64,000 nt of DNA from Actinomadura rudentiformis (GTDB taxonomy: Bacteria > Actinomycetota > Actinomycetes > Streptosporangiales > Streptosporangiaceae), in contig NZ_WBMT01000028.1 in NCBI RefSeq assembly GCF_008923185.1, forward strand, positions 105,514 through 169,513, given 5' to 3'. The notes under the pieces were generated by a model. That model saw only the letters and a list, made by a program, of their open reading frames with translations, had not been told where the DNA came from and ran no database searches. Below are positions 42,723-51,459 of the stretch, piece by piece. The number at the start of each line of letters is the position of its first letter. Position 1 is the first letter of the stretch. Made by a program: the position numbers and the translations under genes.

Positions 42723-44167
42723 TGGCCGATCGTTCCAAGGCTGAGGTCGTCCTTCGTCTCTTCGGGGTGAATCTCGAACGGCAAGGCCGCGGCTTCTACG
42801 TCCCACTCGAGATGCTCGCGATCGCCCGTGGCGTGTACCTGGCGCATCAGGATGACCCGGAGAGATTTGCTGGGCTCCTGGACGGCGGAGCCGACACAGC
42901 TTACAGAAGGACCTCGCACGACCTGGCCCGGCGGATCGCGACCAAGGCCCGCATCGTCGAGGGCGACGAGGAACTGAGCAAGGCCGTCGAGCTGGACTCC
43001 TCGGAGACGATGGAAACACTCCACGCCCTGTTCTCCTCCTTGTTGGTCGAAATCCCCGGGCGTCGTAGCCAACCCGGTTGGTTCGGCGTGCACATCTATC
43101 CGTTCGTCGGTGAGCTCATCCACTACGACGCAGTCGAACGACGAATCAAGCAAACCGATGCCTCCTCCAAGAACAGCGACAAGAAGCGCAAGCAGGCTGG
43201 CAAGGTCGCTGCAGGCATCAATGCTCCGAGTATCGAGCGTTACCTTTTCCGCGATGGTGGGGGATGGGCCTACAAGGTCCTACGCAGCGACCCTGATCTC
43301 GCCCGCAAGGAAGCGACCCGAATGGGCTTGGCCGACCTCGTACAGGACAGCGGCACCCCGTTGGGCAACCTTGCCAAGGCCCTCAGCGCGCACGACTTCG
43401 ATTACGACGAAGCGCCCGTGGAGGGCACAGACGAGGGAATCACGATGCACCAGGACCTCAGCCCGTGGCCCGATCTGCTGAGGGAAGGAACCCGCAACAT
43501 CGTCACTCGGATCGCGACGGTCCCGAGAGCCAAGCGCACCGAGGGCCTCATGCACTGGGTCCCCTACTGCTTGGCACGCCACCAGCTGCATCTCGCACGC
43601 ACGAAGCTTGGTGCCACCGATCAGGAGTCGATCCTGTTGGACTTCGGCAATGAGGCGACCCCGCTGCGCAGAGAGTCGCAGAAGAACCTCACCGGCTTCC
43701 GTAACGACATCGTCAACGCGATCAACATCCAAGCCCGGGAAATGATCGACGAAGCTGAAGGCGACGAGGCCAGGAAGCGCCGCTACGAAAGATTCACCAA
43801 GGAGGCTGGCAACGCGGTCGCATCGCCCCGAGCGTTCTTCAGCGAGACCCTCGCCGCTGTTGGGGCCCTGAACGCGACGGTCGGGCGCCGACACTTCACC
43901 CTGAAGCCCCCGATGCTCGAAGGCCTGGTATCCGCCACCATACCGCAGGGGACGGAGATGGAGTTCGACCAGTTCTGTGAGCTGCTGTACGAGAAGTACG
44001 GGCTCGTTATGGAGAACAAGGTCGCGGCTGCGAGCCCGTTGGCCTACGAGGTCGACCCATCTGTCCTTGACCACAACGGCAAGGCGTTCCGGGAAAGACT
44101 GGCCGCTATCGGCCTGCTCACTCAATATTCAGATGCGACCAGCATGGTCCGCGGGGAGCCCCGGTGA
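42722..44167 (+). CDS. DptG-like middle protein of the three-gene operon
   Basis: A 481-aa protein with no catalytic motif I can name. It starts ADRSKAEVVLRLFGVNLER and contains a lysine-rich central stretch (KKRKQAGKVAAG), FITLKPP-like segment RRHFTLKPPMLEGLVSATIP, and FDQFCELLYEKYGLVMENKV. The last resembles winged-helix-type ends of proteins that recruit DNA to AAA/HerA machines. Position and size match DptG in phosphorothioation-linked restriction operons. It is coupled on both sides (TGATG with the ATPase and GTGA with the translocase), so it is almost certainly a subunit of the same complex. The function is inferred only from context. Confidence 0.5.
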   Translation: MADRSKAEVVLRLFGVNLERQGRGFYVPLEMLAIARGVYLAHQDDPERFAGLLDGGADTAYRRTSHDLARRIATKARIVEGDEELSKAVELDSSETMETLHALFSSLLVEIPGRRSQPGWFGVHIYPFVGELIHYDAVERRIKQTDASSKNSDKKRKQAGKVAAGINAPSIERYLFRDGGGWAYKVLRSDPDLARKEATRMGLADLVQDSGTPLGNLAKALSAHDFDYDEAPVEGTDEGITMHQDLSPWPDLLREGTRNIVTRIATVPRAKRTEGLMHWVPYCLARHQLHLARTKLGATDQESILLDFGNEATPLRRESQKNLTGFRNDIVNAINIQAREMIDEAEGDEARKRRYERFTKEAGNAVASPRAFFSETLAAVGALNATVGRRHFTLKPPMLEGLVSATIPQGTEMEFDQFCELLYEKYGLVMENKVAAASPLAYEVDPSVLDHNGKAFRERLAAIGLLTQYSDATSMVRGEPR

Positions 44168-47100
44168 CCGACAGTAGTATCAGAGCGCTCGGTCGGTTCG
44201 TCGCCGACGAAGCGCTCTGCAAGGTCACCGACATCAGTGGAGCCCGTGCCGTCCTGCGAGTCAGCGGATTCGATCGGCCGACCGTGGCCGAGGCGCTCCG
44301 TCGCATCGCCCAGAGGCTGTCGGAGTCGCCGGACCGTCAGGTTGTCGTCAAGGTCGGCACCTCGGAGCCGATCGAAGGCATACCGGTTGACTACCTGCTG
44401 GACCCGCAGGACCAGCTGACCAAGTGGCGAAATTCGGGACAGGGCGCGGCGGTCCTGCTCTTCGAGTGGGGGGAATCTCCGGACGCACAGGGGCTGGCGG
44501 CCATGAACGCCCTTGACGACGCCGCAATCCTGGGGGACCACCACGACGCCTCCGGCGAGCGCGGGTTCGACAGGTTCATGGCAGAAGCGTGGCGGGAGGC
44601 CGGTGGCATCGGCACCGTTCCGGCCCTCATGGCCACCCTTCTGCCGGAGATCTGGCGTGCTGTCACCGACGAGGAGCCCCGCTCCTTGCACCGCTGGGCG
44701 ACCTTCCTGGTCGAAACCGCGCAGAAAGTCGCAGCAACTCATGTCCACACTTCTGAAGCGGTCTACCCCGAGATCTCTGCAGCCCTGCCCGCTCTTGACC
44801 TCTTTCCGGACCGAGGGCTCTCTATCAAGCCCGCCGCGCTGCCCGCCCGAATCAAGAAGAACGTCTGGGTCAGTGCCTTCAAGCAGCCCACCGGCAAGGA
44901 AATCACCGAAGACGACCTGCTAGACCGCATCGCCACCACTGAGTTCAGCGAGGAGTCCTTGGAGTACATCGGTACGGACTCCGAGACTACTAAAACGCGC
45001 ATGCGCAGCCTCGTCCTCAACCTCAACTCCAGTGGTTCTACTCCGCAGAATCCTCGTGAGCTTCGCCGCGAGCTGGACCTGACCCTCTGGCTCGAAGTCT
45101 TCGAGCAGAAGTCCAAGAGAATCGGCCTGGGCCAGCAGGTCCGGCAGGAAATCGAACGGGCTGCCCTAGAGCGGGTCAACGAGTACGACGCCATGATGAT
45201 CGAAGACGCGCTCGACCGCGGAGACCAGGAATCCGCACAGCGCTTCCTTGACGAGGCTCCCGTCGGAGGAACCGAACCGCTAGCCGACCTGTTGTCCAAG
45301 CGATCTCGTCGCAAAGTCGAGAAGCTCGCCTTCCCGGACTCTCAATTCGTCCATGACCCACTGCGTGCGCTGTTGCGCGAGCTAACCTACTTTTCCGACG
45401 AAGAGGAAGGCTCCGTCGTCGTCGGGCTTGAAGGCAACCAGGAAGCCGGACAGTGGAGCCGCTGGCTGTTCGCCTTCCTGTACGCGCGCACCCTGCGAGA
45501 CGTCCAGGACTCCACCGGACTTCGCCTGACCCTTGAGGTCAAGGAGTGCCTGCTGGACCTGACCAAGCCGCGCCCGCCGCAGGAAGACGAGCCGTTTGAC
45601 CCGAACATCGAGTGGGCCCCGCTGCGCATCCTGGTCGAGATGGACGGTGCCGCCCAGCGACGCTTTCGCTGGGACCCCCTGGGCATCCCCGGCCAGATCG
45701 CTCTGGCGGCCCTCATCCACGGCTGGAGACCTCCCCCCGGCCATGCCAGCAATCTGACCTTTGACACCTTCCTTCAGAAGTTCAACGAGCCCAGGCACTG
45801 GCAGGTTGATGAGCCCGTGCCCGAACCCACATCACATTTCGCCGGCCAGCTGGAGCGCCTCAAACAGAAGCACTTCAAGCGGATATCCGACGGGCTCGAC
45901 GCCGAGAACATCAACGAATACGTACGCGAATGGGAAGGCATACTCCGCGCAGCTCGCACCGCCCTGGTTCCTCACAACGCCCCGAACACAGACCTCGAGG
46001 CCGTCGTCCTGACAGATGTCGTCGGGCTAGCCGACCACCGCATGATGATGCTGGCCATCCACCCGCTGAAGCTGCGCTGGCTGGCCAAGAACTACACGGA
46101 GGCTGCCGGCAGCATCGAGACCGCTCTGAACAAAGAGGGAGGGCTGAGCCTCAACCAGGAGAATGAGGATCTCTTCTTCGACGCCATCGATCGCATTTCC
46201 CCACATGGGATACCTGCGGTCCTCGTCGGGCCCGGCGGCACGATCGCCATTCCGATGCGGGAATCGGCCGGACACGAGGAGTACGCGCCGGTCCGCCACG
46301 GCGGCAACGAGTCCAAGGACTGGCTCTCCAGCGTTGACGAGACTGCGATCGATGAGATGGTTCGCGTCATCACCGACTACCTGACGACCTACCCCCACAA
46401 GCTCGACGGCCTACGCGTACTGCTGCTGGACCGCAATGGCGACCCCATCCTGCCCATGCGCGTGGCAAAGCAGATGCGGGCCAAGAACCCCCGTCTGAAG
46501 GTCGATCTGGTCGTGTTGGCTCCCCAAGCAACCCATCACGAGATCATCCAAGGTTTCGACCTGCAATTCTCCAGCGCGGAGATTTCCGAGGACAGTTTTC
46601 TGCCCGACGTCCAACTCATCCTGCAAGCATGGGAGCCCGACCAAGAAGCAGACCTGTCAGGGCTGGTAGACACCATCGACCTCGCCCTGGCCCCGGCACT
46701 GTTCGGCACCCAGACCAGTATCAAGGAGAGCACCAAGAAGGAATCTTTGTCGGGATCCTTCAACTCCTGGAAGCACCCGGCCTCCCATAACCTGGCGCAA
46801 ACCAGCGAGAATGTCGTCAGAGCGCTGTTGCCCGAGACCGCCGACGAGACACTTGAGTCCTGGTCGACCCTGTGCGTGCGCTACGACCGCCGTTCCCCGG
46901 TCTCCAGAGAGAGCATTGACGGTATCGACTACTTCGAGATGCAGGTGCAGTTCGACCAGCACCAGAAATTGTTCACCACCCTGCACCGCGTGGCCCACTG
47001 GGTCGTCACCCTCGACAGCTTCATCGGACGCGAGCAGATCGATGCCCTGCGTAACCGCCCTGACGTCATCCTGGTCAAGCCCAGTGTCGGCAAGAACGAG

Positions 47101-49203
47101 TCCTACACCCTTATTGTCAGCTCGCAGACCGGCCAGCAGTTCGTCGTCCAGCGACTGCGGCGCCGCTTGGAGCAGATCGGGGTCGTTACCCCGCAGGACT
47201 CCGAAGGCACCGCGAAGCGGATCTACGAGGTGGGCCGCAATGTGGCCCCAGGCGCCGTGTTGCGCTCCCTCGGTATCGGCACCACGGTCAACGAACTCGT
47301 TGGCCTGGTCGCCACCCGGTTCGTCATTGACCAGCAGTTCCCCGTCGCTCGGCAGGGCACGAGCCTGGTCACCTGGATCAGCTTCGACGAGCACCACCGC
47401 TGGTTCGGCCGGGGACACAAAACTCGTGCCGATCTGGGCCGCTTCGTGCTGACCGTCCAGGATGACGGCATGGTTCGCCTGGATATTCTGGTCGCCGAGT
47501 CGAAGTTCCGCCAGACCTTCGACGTCGGCTCGGCCGAGGAACAACTCAACCGCACCACCGACCTGTGCGAGGACGCCTTTCGCTCGGACGGTGAAGTTCG
47601 CCACGATCGTCCCTTCTGGCTGGACGAGCTCGCCGCCGCGATCGCTCAGACCAGTGGAAACGTCCTAAAGGCCGCAGACCTCCCAGCTCGCACCGTGATC
47701 AGCGACGACGACCACCGTCAGGTCGAGGCGAAGGTCCTTGACGCCCTGCGCTCCGAGGATGTCCAGCTCGGTCAGATTACTGGCGTTGCCGTGGTTATCT
47801 CAGCCGAGGACGACCAGCTTGCCCCCATGGCCGGAAGCCTCGGCAAGCACACCTTGGTGAGGCTGAACAAGCACGAGCTGCTGAACCTCATCGGCGCTCT
47901 GCGCGCTAATCAGGACCCCCCCGGTGCAGACCCCCTTGTTGCCTCTAGGGACCTCGACGGGGCCGTGAAGGTCTCTGGCACCGCCGTTCAGACCCTCTCG
48001 ACAGATATTTACGCCAAAATGTCCACCCCGAAAGAACCGACGACACCTGTCGAGAGCGTTGGAGCGACTGCTCCAACAAACGCGCCGAGAGTGGTAGTTG
48101 CGCGCCACTCTGCCGCAGAGGCGGATCCTGTCCCCCTGAAGGCTCACCGCGGTGGGCTCCCCGAGGAGGAGCTGAGGCTTCGATACAACAAGGTCGTAGA
48201 CGTCTTCGCCCGCCACAAGGTCGCGGTCACCTCCCCGGAGGTCGGCAAGTGGCAGGAGGGTCCCGGCTTCTACATCTTCCGGTTCATTCCGAATCCTGGG
48301 GTCACCGTGGACAAGCTGACCAACCGGCGTGACGAGATCTTCCTGGCTCTGGCGCTGCCCTCCGGGTTCAGTATTCGCACCCGTAGCGACCGCGGCTCCG
48401 TCCTCTTCGAAATCCCCAAGATCGACGACGAGAAGTACGGGGTTGATGCCAAGGTGCTGTGGCAGAAGTGCCCGGTCCACCCCGAAAGCCTCATCGCCCC
48501 GCTGGGCGCCGATATCGAAGGTAACCCGGTAACCATCGACCTTTCCTCTGCGGACTCACCGCACTTGCTGGTGGCCGGCACTACCGGATCGGGAAAGTCC
48601 GTTGCCCTGGACACGATCCTCAAGGGCTTGATCCGGTACGACAAGAGTGCCCTGCGACTTCGTCTCGTTGATCCTAAGGGCACCGAGCTTGTCGACTTCG
48701 AGGACGATCCTCACCTTGATGGCATGATCGGTATGGACGCCGCCGACGCGATCGAGATTCTTGAGGAAACCGTCGAAGAGATGGCCGAGCGCTACAAGGA
48801 CATGAAGGCGCTCCGCGCACGCAAGCTCGTGGAGTATAACGCCAAGGTCGACACAGAAGACCGAAAGCCATGGATCGTCGTCGTCCTGGACGAGTACGCC
48901 GACCTCACCAGTGATGCTGAAGAGAAGAAGCGAATCGAAGCGCTGCTCAAACGCCTAACGCAGAAGGCCCGCGCTGCGGGCATCCATGTCATCGCAGCCA
49001 CGCAGCGCCCGAGCGCGGACGTTATCTCGACGACCATCCGCTCCAACTTCCCCGCCCAACTCGCCCTGCGAGTCAAGACCGTGACCGACAGTCGCATCAT
49101 TCTGGACGAGACCGGAGCTGAAGCTCTGGCCGGACATGGTGACGCCTTTCTGCACACGGCTAAGGGCACCATACGACTGCAGGTGGCCTACGACGGGAGC
49201 TGA
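44164..49203 (+). CDS. Giant FtsK/HerA-type translocase, DptH-like
   Basis: A 1,679-aa protein. The first 1,430 residues lack recognised motifs and are rich in acidic and helical segments. The C-terminal 250 residues are a complete FtsK/HerA ATPase: Walker A LLVAGTTGSGKSVALDTIL (near 1469), Walker B WIVVVLDEYADLTSDAEEKK (near 1568), sensor IHVIAATQRPSADVI, and the arginine-containing SNFPAQLALRV. Such enzymes pump double-stranded DNA. In DptH the same arrangement, a huge N-terminal region and a C-terminal translocase, is found. It overlaps the upstream gene by GTGA and ends the operon. No nuclease signature is obvious, so either a nuclease hides in the N-terminal region or damage comes from a partner. 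Confidence 0.7.
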   Translation: MTDSSIRALGRFVADEALCKVTDISGARAVLRVSGFDRPTVAEALRRIAQRLSESPDRQVVVKVGTSEPIEGIPVDYLLDPQDQLTKWRNSGQGAAVLLFEWGESPDAQGLAAMNALDDAAILGDHHDASGERGFDRFMAEAWREAGGIGTVPALMATLLPEIWRAVTDEEPRSLHRWATFLVETAQKVAATHVHTSEAVYPEISAALPALDLFPDRGLSIKPAALPARIKKNVWVSAFKQPTGKEITEDDLLDRIATTEFSEESLEYIGTDSETTKTRMRSLVLNLNSSGSTPQNPRELRRELDLTLWLEVFEQKSKRIGLGQQVRQEIERAALERVNEYDAMMIEDALDRGDQESAQRFLDEAPVGGTEPLADLLSKRSRRKVEKLAFPDSQFVHDPLRALLRELTYFSDEEEGSVVVGLEGNQEAGQWSRWLFAFLYARTLRDVQDSTGLRLTLEVKECLLDLTKPRPPQEDEPFDPNIEWAPLRILVEMDGAAQRRFRWDPLGIPGQIALAALIHGWRPPPGHASNLTFDTFLQKFNEPRHWQVDEPVPEPTSHFAGQLERLKQKHFKRISDGLDAENINEYVREWEGILRAARTALVPHNAPNTDLEAVVLTDVVGLADHRMMMLAIHPLKLRWLAKNYTEAAGSIETALNKEGGLSLNQENEDLFFDAIDRISPHGIPAVLVGPGGTIAIPMRESAGHEEYAPVRHGGNESKDWLSSVDETAIDEMVRVITDYLTTYPHKLDGLRVLLLDRNGDPILPMRVAKQMRAKNPRLKVDLVVLAPQATHHEIIQGFDLQFSSAEISEDSFLPDVQLILQAWEPDQEADLSGLVDTIDLALAPALFGTQTSIKESTKKESLSGSFNSWKHPASHNLAQTSENVVRALLPETADETLESWSTLCVRYDRRSPVSRESIDGIDYFEMQVQFDQHQKLFTTLHRVAHWVVTLDSFIGREQIDALRNRPDVILVKPSVGKNESYTLIVSSQTGQQFVVQRLRRRLEQIGVVTPQDSEGTAKRIYEVGRNVAPGAVLRSLGIGTTVNELVGLVATRFVIDQQFPVARQGTSLVTWISFDEHHRWFGRGHKTRADLGRFVLTVQDDGMVRLDILVAESKFRQTFDVGSAEEQLNRTTDLCEDAFRSDGEVRHDRPFWLDELAAAIAQTSGNVLKAADLPARTVISDDDHRQVEAKVLDALRSEDVQLGQITGVAVVISAEDDQLAPMAGSLGKHTLVRLNKHELLNLIGALRANQDPPGADPLVASRDLDGAVKVSGTAVQTLSTDIYAKMSTPKEPTTPVESVGATAPTNAPRVVVARHSAAEADPVPLKAHRGGLPEEELRLRYNKVVDVFARHKVAVTSPEVGKWQEGPGFYIFRFIPNPGVTVDKLTNRRDEIFLALALPSGFSIRTRSDRGSVLFEIPKIDDEKYGVDAKVLWQKCPVHPESLIAPLGADIEGNPVTIDLSSADSPHLLVAGTTGSGKSVALDTILKGLIRYDKSALRLRLVDPKGTELVDFEDDPHLDGMIGMDAADAIEILEETVEEMAERYKDMKALRARKLVEYNAKVDTEDRKPWIVVVLDEYADLTSDAEEKKRIEALLKRLTQKARAAGIHVIAATQRPSADVISTTIRSNFPAQLALRVKTVTDSRIILDETGAEALAGHGDAFLHTAKGTIRLQVAYDGS

Positions 49204-49298
49204 CCAGGCTCCGCCATGTTTGATCAGCTCTATCTCGTAGAGGGGGTAAGCAGGCCACCAGTGGCACGTGCTTTCTCGCTGAGCCAGGCGGAGATCAG

Positions 49299-49330
49299 CT
49301 GACCGCTGCGACCAGCGATGCGGCGGTCAG
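49299..49330 (+). terminator. Probable terminator of the three-gene operon
   Basis: CTGACCGC (49299-49306) pairs with GCGGTCAG (49323-49330) around a 16-base loop, 96 bases after the translocase stop. Confidence 0.5.
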
Positions 49331-49452
49331 GCCGTCTTCCCGGCTCTCTTGAAGGACACCGTCCGTTGTCACCTGTCGGTGCATACGTTGCCAAGGTCTG
49401 GCCTGCTGACTCTGATCCCGCTGATGCGATGCTAGAGGGAGTCTGAGAAGGG

Positions 49453-49690
49453 TCAGGTCAGGGAGCCAGTGAGGCGATGGAGAGGATCATGCTCTTCGCC
49501 AGATAGATGACGCTTTCTGAGGTGGCGGCCAGGTATTCGTAGTCCTTGGACAGCGCCGGTACTTGCCCAGCCAGGCAAGGTGCGCTCGATCACCCGTCGG
49601 CGCTGCACCAGCGCGAACCGCGGAACCGGGGCCGGCGGCGGAACCCCGGCCTTGACCCAGGTGCCGCGCCAGCCGCCGTCGCGACGCACC
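49453..49690 (-). pseudogene. IS5-family transposase remnant
   Basis: On the minus strand, pieces in different frames give the C-terminus of an IS5-type transposase: FALVQRRRVIERTLPGW in one frame and LAWLGKYRR in another, then DYEYLA-like residues and DPLHRLTGSLT at the end. The frame changes several times. GAGTCTGAGAAGGG at 49439-49452 may be the outer end of the lost element. It separates the translocase operon from the kinase gene. Confidence 0.6.
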
Positions 49691-49789
49691 GCCCCACCTG
49701 GATCTCCTCGATGACGGCGTTGCCGAAGCACTCGCCGCGTCCCGCAACGCGAACGTGAGATTCTGCGTGTCACCGGAGTCCGGACCGGA

Positions 49790-50611
49790 TCAAACGGCCC
49801 CTTCGCGGGGGTCTTCGGGTCTCCTTGCAATCTCCGCAAGCATTTGGCCAGCGAGATGGGCCGTAAGCCGTTGTTCGGGGTCTTTGCGCATCAGGCCGTT
49901 GATGATCGGGGTCAGGGGTGCGCTAGCTGGAAGAGACGCATCCGGCCCGACGCATGGCGGGTGGCCTTGAACGGCCTCGTATAGCGTCGCCCCGAGCGCC
50001 CAGAGATCTGCGGAGGGGGCGGCCAGTTCACCACAGAGCTGTTCTGGGGCCATGTACAAGCACGTACCCAGCACTTCGCCATGCAGAGTGAGGGTCGTCT
50101 CCCCATCGACGAACGCTACCCCAAAGTCGGTGAGCACGATCTCCCCGGTCTCGGCGATCAGGATGTTCGCTGGCTTGACGTCGCGATGGACGACGCCAAG
50201 GGAGTGCGCTGCGGTGAGCGCGTCAAGGACCACAACACCGATGTGTGCGACACGTTCGGGTGCCAGCGAGCCCAAGTCGAGGAGAATCGCGGCGAGCGAG
50301 CGCCCGGGGAAGTATCTCATCACGATCCAAAGGCGGCCGTCCCTCTCGAAGGCGTCATAGACTTCGATGATCGCCGGATGCCGGAGGCGTGCAGACGAGC
50401 GGGCCTCTCGGAGGCTCCTGTCGAACCGGATCTTGCGCTGCTCCTCGGTCGGGCCGCAGGAAAAGATGACCTCCTTGACGGCGACGTCGCGACGAAGAAG
50501 CTGATCTTGTGCCAGCCACACAGCCCCCATGCCTCCCTGACCGAGGAGTTCGCGCAGCAGGTACCGGTTCCTGATCAATCTACCTTCACCGTTCCTCGTG
50601 TGGCCGCCCAT
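49790..50611 (-). CDS. Serine/threonine protein kinase (PknB-like, kinase domain only)
   Basis: A 273-aa Hanks-type kinase. Glycine loop LLGQGGMGAVWLAQ, catalytic lysine VAVKE, catalytic loop VVHRDVKPANILI, DFG in LTDFGVAFVDG, and APE in YMAPEQLCGELAAPSADLWA are all present, so it should be active. It ends soon after the kinase domain (RRPEDPREGAV) with no transmembrane or PASTA region, unlike full-length PknB, which suggests a soluble kinase or C-terminal truncation. ATG 50611 has AGGGGAG upstream on its strand; the longer frame is not supported. It is placed between the translocase operon and the GHKL/Z1 operon. A defence link (as for some kinase-based abortive systems) is only a possibility. 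Confidence 0.85.
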   Translation of the reverse strand: MGGHTRNGEGRLIRNRYLLRELLGQGGMGAVWLAQDQLLRRDVAVKEVIFSCGPTEEQRKIRFDRSLREARSSARLRHPAIIEVYDAFERDGRLWIVMRYFPGRSLAAILLDLGSLAPERVAHIGVVVLDALTAAHSLGVVHRDVKPANILIAETGEIVLTDFGVAFVDGETTLTLHGEVLGTCLYMAPEQLCGELAAPSADLWALGATLYEAVQGHPPCVGPDASLPASAPLTPIINGLMRKDPEQRLTAHLAGQMLAEIARRPEDPREGAV

Positions 50612-51459
50612 AGAAGCTCCCCTTCTCACAGTGTCCGCCGCTGGTTGCTGGTGCCGTTCCGGGCAGGTGAACGCGATCAAACTCGCTTCATTCGCTCCGA
50701 ATCCGGCCAGATTGCCATATGGCGGATGAGGGTGAGAAGGAAGCGCAAATGGTTTAGCCCTAAGGTGGAGGGCTCGGAACCGAAATACACTTCCATGCTC
50801 TTCATGTCTTTTGAGGGTAGAAGTGATGATGTGGCTATCGGTGTCCGATCTTCTTTCTCGTATTGGCCTCTTACATGACGTGCATGACGTGCGTGTCTCT
50901 AGGGTCGAACCAGAAAGGTGTCAATCCGAGCCCGGTGACCTGGTGTTATCTGACAGATAAATCCGGGGGTGGGCGTCCCGTCGAATTCTTGGAGAGGGAG
51001 GGGCGCGGCCCTCTCAAGATCTGAAGATCGGGGGAGGCGTGATCGAGCCTGTGGGAAGCTGGTTGGCCATCCCCCACGACCCCGGCTTCCGGGCAGCGGT
51101 GCCCGTGGGCTGGAACGGGTGATCGTCTCGCGTGGTTCGACGGTCCATCCGGTGCGTGTCGTTTGGAGTCGGTACCGTCTCTTGGTGAGAGATCTAGCGG
51201 CGAGAGGTGTTGCGTCGATCGTCAGCGTTCGGCGTTAGAGGCATCTCGGGCTCACGGGGCTCGGCCTTGTTCCCATGCTTGTTCGTTAACCGACTGCCTG
51301 GGGATGCTCAACCGAAGGTTGTGCTGAAGGTTTTGCACGTAAGCGACTGTCTCGAGGGTGTGGGGCTAGGTGCGGGATGCGGAGCCCAGGTGGTCGCCTT
51401 CAGTCGCCAGGCCGGTCCGCGGTCTCCTTGGAAGAGTGCCCGGTACAAGAGGAGTTGGG
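50612..51459. other. Long intergenic region upstream of the GHKL/Z1 operon
   Basis: About 850 bases with no convincing gene in either strand. It carries TGACGTGCATGACGTGCGTG (50876-50895), a short GACGTGC direct repeat, and a perfect palindrome listed separately. The right end holds AAGAGGAG (51447-51454), the ribosome site of the GHKL gene. Confidence 0.5.
50946..50960. promoter_or_regulatory. Perfect 15-nt palindrome, possible operator
   Basis: TTATCTGACAGATAA is an exact 7+1+7 palindrome, A/T-rich in a GC-rich background, 500 bases before the GHKL/Z1 operon. It has the form of a dimeric repressor site; no cognate regulator is identified. Confidence 0.4.

Noticed and set aside
49790..50611. 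Kinase as a component of the translocase operon
   Set aside because: It is on the opposite strand and separated by an IS remnant and a terminator, so only proximity supports a link.
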